NCBI GenBank assembly: GCA_048213135.1 | Contig: PS015376.1 | Span: forward strand, 5,007 to 52,345 | Length of the DNA stretch: 47,339 nucleotides | Origin: Reclinomonas americana ATCC 50394 | Taxonomy: Eukaryota; Jakobida; Jakobea; Jakobida | Direction: 5' to 3' | Part shown: piece by piece, positions 24,001-37,417 of the stretch | Position numbering within the stretch: the stretch's first letter is position 1 | How the letters are laid out: the number at the start of each line of letters is the position of its first letter | Notes under the pieces: generated by a model | Told to the model about the DNA's origin: nothing | Seen by the model: the letters and a program-made list of their open reading frames with translations, nothing else | Database searches by the model: none | Program-made: the position numbers and the translations under genes

Positions 24001-25509
24001 GACAGTGCAAGACTCCGTCTCTCTCCCTATCTGCGAGGTGATCTTGTGAACTCTGATGGCGATACAGCAAGCTCAAGTCTCTTACCGTTACCTTGTCTCT
24101 CGCAAACTACAAGGTGATCTTACGCAAGCAGAGGCCTCATGTATCTCACTCCTGCCGTGCCTCTCGCTCATTCACAAACTGCAAGGAATCCTATGAACTC
24201 AATGGGCAATCCTGCAAAAGATCTCTCACTCTCTGGAGCTGCAAAGCCCTACAGTGAACTCTGGTGGCGATCTTGCAACTTCACATCTTTTACACTTGCC
24301 TTGCCTCTCGTTCTCTACACCCTCTCAAACTGCATGGATCACTTTGCAGTTAGTGAGAGAGAGGCGGAAGGGAGGGAGGGAGAGAGAGAGAGCACGCGGC
24401 ATGAGGCTTGCAGGATCGCCATCTGAGTTCACTGTAGGGCTTTGCAGTTTCAGAGAGGGAGAGAGTGGCATGGCAAGGAAAGAAATCTGAAGCTTGCATG
24501 ATGCTTGTTTCAGATTTCTTTCCTTGCCTGTTCTCTCTCTCTCCCTTTCTGAAACTGCAAAGCCCCAACAATGAACTCAGATGGCGATCCTGCAAGCCCG
24601 TTCTTCTCCCTCTCAAACTGCATGACATCATGCAAGCTTCAGATTTCTTTCCTTGCCTTCTCACTCCCTCTCTGAAACTGCAAAGCCCCAACAATGAACT
24701 TAGATGGCGATCCTGCAAGCTTCACATCTCTCTCTCTCTCTCTCTCTCTCTNNNNNNNNNNNNNNNNNNNNNNNNNNNNNNNNNNNNNNNNNNNNNNNNN
24801 NNNNNNNNNNNNNNNNNNNNNNNNNNNNNNNNNNNNNNNNNNNNNNNNNNNNNNNNNNNNNNNNNNNNNNNNNNNNNNNNNNNNNNNNNNNNNNNNNNNN
24901 NNNNNNNNNNNNNNNNNNNNNNNNNNNNNNNNNNNNNNNNNNNNNNNNNNNNNNNNNNNNNNNNNNNNNNNNNNNNNNNNNNNNNNNNNNNNNNNNNNNN
25001 NNNNNNNNNNNNNNNNNNNNNNNNNNNNNNNNNNNNNNNNNNNNNNNNNNNNNNNNNNNNNNNNNNNNNNNNNNNCCCTCTTCTCAACTCCGACGATCCC
25101 GTATCTCTCTCTAGATCTCTTCCCCCCATCTCCATCTCTCGCTCAGTCACTCACCAACAGCCACATCCACAATCAGCTCAGGATTCGCATAGTTATTCAA
25201 GTTCCTCCCGCCCGGCACCTCCACAATCTCCTGCGCCAGCCGCACAAACGCCGCTCCCGCGCGCAAATCATCCGGCGTCGCCATCACCACAAACACCAGT
25301 TCATCATCATCAATTCCCTTGCATATCATGGCACTTTCATCGCGTGAGCTGCCCATTTCATCGGCATCGCCACCTGCACGGAGTGCACGATGCTCGTTCC
25401 ACCACATGCGCATCGATCGGATGCCCTTGACGGCCGCCAGACCATTGTTGGCAATCAGAATGCGACGGATGCGGCGGTGTGCGCCGAGGCTCTCCAGGTA
25501 CGCGTCCAT
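15016..25509 (-). CDS. ACC1: Acetyl-CoA carboxylase, multidomain cytosolic type
   Basis: Makes malonyl-CoA, the committed step of fatty-acid synthesis. I read 31 exons, all joining in frame, about 2,320 residues (animal ACC1 about 2,346). Biotin carboxylase: [20 protein letters not shown] (exon 1, 25155-25509), [18 protein letters not shown] (23387-23737), [14 protein letters not shown] over exons 2/3, [17 protein letters not shown] over exons 4/5. Biotin carrier: EVEVMKM, with the biotinyl-Lys codon at 21481-21483 (exon 21199-21547). The central ACC domain spans about 21125-17900, with a Ser-rich insert at 20663-20793. Carboxyltransferase: [11 protein letters not shown] (about 17440), [54 protein letters not shown], and [16 protein letters not shown] near the end; stop TAA at 15016. 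The start ATG (25509) follows an acceptor-like tctgtgcag, so a 5'UTR intron is likely. No transit peptide; the long N-terminal tail that carries the AMPK site in animals is absent. Confidence 0.97.
23738..25154 (-). repeat. 1.4-kb intron of ACC with about 100-bp repeat units, one inverted
   Basis: Intron 1 of ACC. After a GA-rich run (23755-23860), degenerate units of roughly 80-110 bp fill 23890-24350 (shared pieces: gaactc(t)gatggcgat, tcttgcaa, ctgcaa(a/g)). Two near-identical direct units lie at about 24510-24597 and 24627-24720, and one inverted unit at about 24406-24505. The inverted and first direct unit form a hairpin with arms of about 85 nt and a loop of about 19 nt. Shared core: catcatgcaagcttcagatt ... 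gaaactgcaaagcccc ... gatggcgatcctgcaagc. A gap (24752-25075) follows a (TC)n tract. Confidence 0.75.
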
Positions 25510-26332
25510 TTTTCTTGTTTGCTGCACAGAGAGACAAACACCAGTGAGAGTGAGTGAGTGATCACATCGCGTCGAGCATGTCGGCACTTCTCCACCCCCC
25601 CCCCCCCCTCTTTTCGCTTTTTGTCTTCCCCATTTNNNNNNNNNNNNNNNNNNNNNNNNNNNNNNNNNNNNNNNNNNNNNNNNNNNNNNNNNNNNNNNNN
25701 NNNNNNNNNNNNNNNNNNNNNNNNNNNNNNNNNNNNNNNNNNNNNNNNNNNNNNNNNNNNNNNNNNNNNNNNNNNNNNNNNNNNNNNNNNNNNNNNNNNN
25801 NNNNNNNNNNNNNNNNNNNNNNNNNNNNNNNNNNNNNNNNNNNNNNNNNNNNNNNNNNNNNNNNNNNNNNNNNNNNNNNNNNNNNNNNNNNNNNNNNNNN
25901 NNNNNNNNNNNNNNNNNNNNNNNNNNNNNNNNNNNNNNNNNNNNNNNNNNNNNNNNNNNNNNNNNNNNNNNNNNNNNNNNNNNNNNNNNNNNNNNNNNNN
26001 NNNNNNNNNNNNNNNNNNNNNNNNNNNNNNNNNNNNNNNNNNNNNNNNNNNNNNNNNNNNNNNNNNNNNNNNNNNNNNNNNNNNNNNNNNNNNNNNNNNN
26101 NNNNNNNNNNNNNNNNNNNNNNNNNNNNNNNNNNNNNNNNNNNNNNNNNNNNNNNNNNNNNNNNNNNNNNNNNNNNNNNNNNNNNNNNNNNNNNNNNNNN
26201 NNNNNNNNNNNNNNNNNNNNNNNNNNNNNNNNNNNNNNNNNNNNNNNNNNNNNNNNNNNNNNNNNNNNNNNNNNNNNNNNNNNNNNNNNNNNNNNNNNNN
26301 NNNNNNNNNNNNNNNNNNNNNNNNNNNNNNNN
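25510..26332. other. ACC upstream region and assembly gap
   Basis: 25510-25635 holds the ACC 5' flank, with a probable 5'UTR acceptor and a run of about 13 C at 25598. Bases 25636-26332 are undetermined. The missing two thirds or more of ARP2 must lie here if that gene is intact. Confidence 0.6.
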
Positions 26333-26933
26333 AAGGGGGAAGGAGGAAAGGGGAAAACGGGGAAGGGGCAAGGGGAAAGGGGGAAGGGGAAAGGGGGAAG
26401 AGGAAAGGGGAAAGGGGGAAGAGGAAAGGGGAAAGGGGAAGAGGAAAGGGGAAAGGGGGAAGAGGAAAGGGGGAAGGGGAAGGGGGAAAGGGGAAGGGGA
26501 AGGAGGCACAGAGAGAGAAGACACACAAGAAGAGGAGCCCTTGATGTCACGACAAGGGCGCAAAGGAAAAGGGCGGCGAGAGAAGAGAGAGCTCTCAACG
26601 TTGAACTCTCAAGTGTGTGTGAGAGTGACAGGCGCACAAGGCACTGATGTCAAGGCAGAAAGGAAAGAACGACAATGGCGCGCAAAGGATGAGGTCGGGG
26701 ATAGAGACAGGCGGGAAAGAGAACAAGCACTTGATGTCGCGCGAGAGAACGACAGGCGACTGAGCCCCAGATGCTAGAACAGAAAGAAGGAACGAAAGAC
26801 CGTGCGAGAGCGGGAAAAGAGTCAGACAAGACACAAAGAGAGTGCCGTGCGTCGAATAGAGGAGTTGGGAAGTGCGTGTCCTTGAATTCTCGAGACAGAG
26901 GAGATGTACATGTGTGCGTGTGATGGCACAAAC
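26333..26933. repeat. Polypurine tract and degenerate repeats downstream of the ARP2 fragment
   Basis: 26333-26512 is a nearly pure purine tandem array (ggaaaggggaaaggggaag and variants) on the plus strand. From 26525 to 26770, degenerate units beginning near (c/a)tTGATGTC and containing aaaggaaag, gcgcaaagg and gacaggcg recur about every 100 bp. No coding exon is visible on either strand, so this is probably intron 5 of ARP2 or the edge of the missing region. Confidence 0.65.
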
Positions 26934-27711
26934 CAGTTCTTGATGACGGCATGATCGACGGGGTACGACACCTCCAAGCTCTGGCGGTATTGTGCAGCCT
27001 CATCGCCCACCATAATGTCCTGTAAAATACGCAATGAGCATCTCCAGCCAAACACACGGCAACAAGAACACCAGAAGCCAGCCGACCTTCATTTGTGAGC
27101 CCGCCACATCCTCCTCGTATCTGAGAATTGGCCGACCGACCTGCAAAATAACAATGTATGAGTCGACCATTCTCAAGGAGAGAGACAGGAGAATGCATTG
27201 CTGACCATGGCAGGGAACACTGAGCGCGGGAAGTTGTCGCCTGCAAAACAATAGAGAGGGAGAGGGGGGAGCGAGAAAAAAGGTCATCATCGGAACTTTT
27301 CACAAGTGTGAGTTGCATGAAGGAATGGAGGAGACTCACCGGCAAAGCCGCACTTGACAAACTGCATGCGAGACACACACGCAAAGAGACACCGAGAGAG
27401 AGTGAGCGAGTGAGCGCGCGTGCGGGAGTTCAGACATGCTCTTTGCGCAAACACAAAACACGCAGACACGCAGACACACGCGCGCGCGTGCGGAGCAACT
27501 CAGTGTGCACAGCAGCAGCACAGTGCAACAAAAGCGTGTGTGTGTGTGTGTGTGAGCAAGTGCGTGTGAGAGTTGACATGCCCGATGGCAATGACCCGAC
27601 AAACTTTGCGCGTGTGACACCCACACAGCACAAGTTGAGAGAGAGACTGAGGAGGAACGCAACTCCTGTGCCATTGTCGCACACTACGACGCGCTCCCGA
27701 GTGAATGACAT
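26934..27711 (-). CDS. ARP2: Actin-related protein 2 (Arp2/3 complex), 5' part only
   Basis: Arp2 nucleates branched actin filaments as part of the Arp2/3 complex. Five exons join in frame: 27711-27664, 27361-27340 (22 nt), 27240-27206, 27140-27087, 27019-26934. The product begins MSFTRERVVVCDNGTG, then FVKCGFAGDNFPRS, VFPAMVGRPILRYEED and DIMVGDEAAQYRQSLEVSYP, ending KNW. The VCDNGTGFVKCG(F/Y)AG and DxMVGDEA blocks are Arp2-type rather than actin-type. That is only about 72 of about 390 residues. No later exon is seen between 26933 and the gap at 26332, so the rest must be in the gap (which would have to be longer than 697 nt if introns continue) or is truly missing. Exon 1 uses donor gttgcg. 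Shares a 99-bp divergent promoter with PSMA3. Confidence 0.9.
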
Positions 27712-27810
27712 TGCGGCGCAAACACACACACGCGCAAATAAAAAAAGTGATCAATGTAATTCCACCACTCCACTCCAGCCGACCAAACTCTCTCACACTC
27801 TCACTGTGCA
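27712..27810. promoter_or_regulatory. 99-bp bidirectional promoter, ARP2 / PSMA3
   Basis: Only 99 bp separate the ATG of ARP2 (27711, minus) and of PSMA3 (27811, plus). The spacer is AT-richer than its flanks (aaataaaaaaagtgatcaatg at about 27736-27757) and contains ctcacactctcactgtgc just before PSMA3. No canonical TATA. Both 5'UTRs and the core promoters must be packed here or overlap. Confidence 0.6.
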
Positions 27811-30202
27811 ATGTCAAGCGGGGTTCGTTGCTCTCTCGTGTGTGTGTGCGTGCATATGATTCTGCTGTGTTGTGCGTTGTGCGTCTGCAACTCCGACGCG
27901 CGTGTGTTGTTTGTTGGTGGCTGTGCCATGGAGGAAAGCGCGCCATTTCCACTCTTGTTTGCGCGCTCTCTCTCTTGTCTCTCTTGTGTGTCTCTCTGTC
28001 AGGCACACACACGCGCGCGCACTTGAGTGTCATGCATGCTGTGGGTAGCACGTCGTCATTGTCAGCGTTGTACACAGTGAGCGCGCTCTCTGTGAGCAAT
28101 CGTCGCACTTGTCTCTCTCTCGCTCACACACACACAGAGACAGTGAGCTGCTTGAGTGTACAAGCGCAGTGCGTGATTCTCTGTCTCTCTGTCTCTGTGT
28201 GTGCGTGAGATGAATGCATGTGTGTGCTCAAATTTGTTTATCTTTCTTGCGCAGTACGATTTGGCGGTGACAACTTACTCACCCGAGGGCAAGATCCATC
28301 AGGTGAGCATGATGAAAAGGAGAAGGCGATATGCTATGTCTCTTGTGTGATTGATTTGTGGAGAGAGAGTGTGGGGGAAAGAAGGGGAATTGCATCCTGT
28401 GTCGCGTTCTCTCCTGTGAGCTGACGCGCGCAGCTCCTGTTGGAATGTGGAGTGCATCCTCTCTGCTTGTGTACTTTGCTCAGTTTCTCGTCTTTCGAGC
28501 AAGGAGCAGAGACGCACAACTCGTGCTCTGATGTCGAGCGTGCTTCCTGTGCACTCTTCTTTGGTGCATTGAACAGAGACGCACAGCTCCTGTTGTGATG
28601 CGGAGTGCATCCTCTCTGCTTGTGTAGCGTGCACTCTCTTCTTGGCCGCTGTGAGCAGAGACGCACAGCTCGTTGCTTCCTGTCAAGTGCATGCACTCTT
28701 CTTTTGAGCGGTGTGTGGAGAAGTGCAGCTCCTGTTGTATTTTTGGAGTGCATCCTCTCTGCCTTTGTAGTTTGCACACGCTCTCGGTTTTCTCCTGAGC
28801 AGAGACGCGCAGCTCGTGTTCTGATGCTGAGCATGCTTCTTGTCTTGGCCGTAACTTGGAGAGACGCAGCACAGCTCATTAGTGTGTACATGCTCTCCAT
28901 TCGTGCAGCAAGATGTTTCGTCTTTCCTCTCAGCAGAGACACGCAGTTCCTCTTGTGATGGGAAGTGCATGCTCTCCGTTCGTGCAGCAAGATGTTTCGT
29001 TTTTTTGCGAGTAGAGACGCGCAGCCCTTGCTGCGACCTTTGCAAGCTGTCTGGTCTTTCCAACAGTACTGCGTCTTGTCCGTCTCATCCCGCACGTCCT
29101 GTTGACATTCTTTCCGTCACTTGCTTTTCATTCGAGCAGTCTTGTGCTCGTCATTGAGATTCATCGCGCTCACACTGTCTATCTCCAGGTGGATTACGCC
29201 TGCAAGGCCGTCGACCATGCTGGGTGAGTCTTTTGCGTCTCCTTTTCTGCCCTTCCCCACCTCCCCCGTCGTCTCGCTCACCGATCCCCCTCGCAGCACG
29301 GCCATTGGTGTGCGATGCCGCGACGGCATTGTGATGGTGGTGGAGAAGTTTGTCGTCAGTAAGATGCTTGTCCACGGCTCCAATCGTCGCATTTTCCACG
29401 TGGACCGACATGTCGGCGCGGTGCGGCACTCCTCTCACATCCACACGCACCCTTTTCGTCATCCACAAACTCACCTGCTTCACAGGCCACTGCCGGCCTG
29501 CTGCCCGACGCACGGCAATTGATGGTCACGGCGCGCGCTGAGGCCGCCAACTACCTGCAGACCTTCAAGAGCCCCATTCCCGGCGCCGTCATGTGCGACA
29601 GACTGGCCTCGTTCGTGCACGCCTACACGCTGTACTGGAGTGTGCGGCCGTTTGGCTGCTCGGTGTTGCTGGCGACGCACGACGAGCGCGCCGGCCCGAG
29701 CCTGTACCTGGTGGAGCCGTCAGGCGTGGCCTATGTTGCGTCTCCACGTTTTGACACACCCCGTGTGAGCACTGGCAAACTCAATTGCTGTATCGTGCAG
29801 GGCTACTTTGGTGTGGCCATTGGCAAGGGCAAGAACGCCGCCAAGACAGAAATCGAAAAGCTCAATCTGCAGGAGCTCTCATGCCGTCAGGCCCTGGTGT
29901 TGCTGTCCACCGTGTTACGTGCCCGTTGTCTCCGTCGCACTCCACTTCCCGTCGCCACCATCTCACCCTGCTCCTCTAACAGTTTGCATCGCGTGCACGA
30001 CGAAAAAGACAAGGACTTTGAGTTGGAGGCCAGCTGGCTGTGCGAGGAGAGCGGCTGGCAGCACGCTCTGGTGCCGGAGGATCTGCGCCTGTCTGCTCAG
30101 GAGGAGGGTGCGGCGACGGTGAAGCGCGAGCAGGAGGAGGAGAGTGACGACGAGGACGAAGGCATGGCGGGAGTGGAGAGTGCTGCTGCTCCTCAGGAGT
30201 AG
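27811..30202 (+). CDS. PSMA3: 20S proteasome subunit alpha type-3 (alpha7)
   Basis: Non-catalytic subunit of the outer ring of the 20S proteasome; N-terminal tails gate the chamber. Seven exons: 27811-27822, 28255-28302, 29189-29223, 29297-29420, 29486-29734, 29801-29913, 29983-30202; 266 residues, TAG stop. Exon 1 codes just MSSG, joining [20 protein letters not shown], the alpha-subunit signature. Then [77 protein letters not shown] and [16 protein letters not shown], all aligning in order with human PSMA3. The tail is acidic ([10 protein letters not shown]), typical of alpha-3. The exon 6 donor was chosen as gttacg at 29914, because it alone restores the family's spacing between CR and VHDE. 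The exon 5 donor is gttgcg. Confidence 0.97.
28420..29065 (+). repeat. Tandem repeat (about 9 units of about 70-80 bp) in PSMA3 intron 2
   Basis: Inside intron 2 (28303-29188). Units share agagacgc(a/g)cagctc(c/g)t followed by gttgtgatg-like and gtgcatcctctctgcttgtg blocks. Starts at about 28429, 28507, 28575, 28658, 28723, 28800, 28858, 28938 and 29014, with units diverging by substitutions and small indels. Confidence 0.8.
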
Positions 30203-30350
30203 AGTCGGTGACGATTCTCACGTGCGTGTCACCCCGCTGCCCTGCAAAGTGAGCGACGAGTGAAAGAAGACGTGTGTGTGTGCAGTCACAAAAACACCAT
30301 TCGTCTACTTATTCCACACACACACACTCTCTTTCTCTCACAAACACACG

Positions 30351-31441
30351 CTAGTCGCGTGCGTCGACCTTGGCGTCCAGCTCGTCATTTGTCTTCTCCC
30401 TGTCGCAGGAGAACAACATGTCAGGCATCGCTCACCAGCACACACCCCCAAGTCGACAAACCAGGGGAACACAATCCACGTCTCCTGTGCCATGCGCGTC
30501 GCGTACACATCGACCGTATGCTCACCCGCCGGCTTGGCGTACACCTACACATACATGCACACACAAAAGGACTGCTCAGTCGCCGCTGCCAACAAATGCC
30601 GAGCCGATATCACGAGAATACCACACGCAACGACAGCAAACACGGCATTGGGGAAGAGCCGACGTGCCAACGCCAGCGTCTCACCGCTGTCGACCAGATC
30701 ATCGACAACCAACAGGCCTTCGCCTCCATTCTCCAGATCCGCCACCGTCTTCAGCACCTCAATCTCCGCACGCTGATGGCTGTCACTGTATGAGCGGACA
30801 CAACTGGTACAAATTGGTTGTCAGTAACGCGCCTTCAACGATGGCGACAAGCACACAACACGAAACAGAGTATCGACCAGTCGAATGTCCATGGTCTGGC
30901 TGAGCAGCGCCTGCATCAATCCCACTCACACAGTCAACATCGATCATTCTGCATGATCACTGTGAATAAGAGCGGATCTCTTCACTCACCGCGGGGACGA
31001 GACCGCCACGAGCAACCGCCACAATGCCACGCAGGCGGATACCACGCTGCTCAATGTGCCTCAGAATGACCTTGCCCAGTTGATAGCACTGGGCGCGTGC
31101 AAAAACAAAAAGAGTGAGACATCTGCAGATGTGCAGATGTGCAGCACGTGCACACTCACCTCCGCCTGGAAGCGCTCCCATGAGATCTCAAGGATGGTGG
31201 GACCAGTACCACTGCTGCCACTTGCTTCTCCTGCTGCGCTCATTGTGTTTACACTTGTCTTGTGATCTTCCTTTGGTGGCGGAGATGATGACTGCTGCAG
31301 CACGATAGCGTGATAGGCGGCGAGAGCAGTGAGCAGCACAGCAGCAACGCTCAACGTGACCAGAATGCGTGTCAAGAGACGAGTAGGCGAGGGACCAAGA
31401 TGCGAGTACGACGAAGAGGAGGAAGAAGGTGTGCTTCGCAT
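30351..31441 (-). CDS. gpt: Bacterial-type xanthine-guanine phosphoribosyltransferase with N-terminal membrane anchor
   Basis: Purine salvage: guanine/xanthine plus PRPP to GMP/XMP. Six exons: 31441-31160, 31088-30990, 30910-30867, 30803-30632, 30544-30444, 30399-30351; 248 residues, TAG. Seen: [45 protein letters not shown], the PRPP loop [31 protein letters not shown], then QETWIVFPW and a charged tail. This order, including the KPAG and QxTWI(V/E)xPW blocks, matches E. coli Gpt rather than eukaryotic HPRT. Odd: exon 1 adds about 75 residues with a hydrophobic span ([20 protein letters not shown]) preceded by Arg, predicting a signal anchor. A second Met ([10 protein letters not shown]) begins just before the enzyme domain and could start a soluble form. 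Six exons show the gene is established in a nuclear genome; a bacterial origin is inference. Convergent with PSMA3 (148 bp between stops). Confidence 0.88.
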
Positions 31442-31520
31442 CTCTCACCGTGCCGATGAAGAGGACAACTATGGCTCATAGGACACCCTTCGTTTTACTC
31501 CATGACGCTCCCGCGGGCAG

Positions 31521-37180
<5,660 letters not shown>

Positions 37181-37417
37181 TCCTTCCGCGCCCGCGTCGG
37201 GTCAACCACACTGTGCTTGACTTCGCGTCCCACACTTGGTTTTTCTGCAAGTCGACGTCAAAGCTTTCTGTGGACGTACGGTGGAATAAGCTCGCAAGCG
37301 ACATTCCACGCAGCTGCGTTACTTTGTTGTCCAAGTTGCGAAGTGGATTGTTGTTGCGTACACACTCTCAAGCCAAAACATGTATTTTTCTCAAAATNNN
37401 NNNNNNNNNNNNNNNNN
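37181..37417. other. VPS39 5' flank and 20-N join
   Basis: AT-richer sequence directly upstream of VPS39, then 20 Ns (37398-37417). The sequence on the other side of the Ns is the middle of a coding exon of the preceding gene, so the remaining exons of that gene are missing here and the join is likely of unknown length. No ORF with family resemblance seen in 37181-37397. Confidence 0.6.

Noticed and set aside
28420-29065. CRISPR-like array (regular repeats with differing spacers)
   Set aside because: Units are tandem and diverge throughout, the setting is a eukaryotic intron, and there are no identical direct repeats separated by unique spacers.
28334-29095. Minus-strand ORF of about 250 codons with internal repeats
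   Set aside because: It is the reverse of the PSMA3 intron 2 tandem array; the array fits neatly between two proven PSMA3 exons.
29897-29899. Earlier donors (29897 or 29899) for PSMA3 exon 6
   Set aside because: 29897 breaks the frame and 29899 keeps it but deletes five residues between CR and VHDE; donor 29914 gives the exact family spacing.
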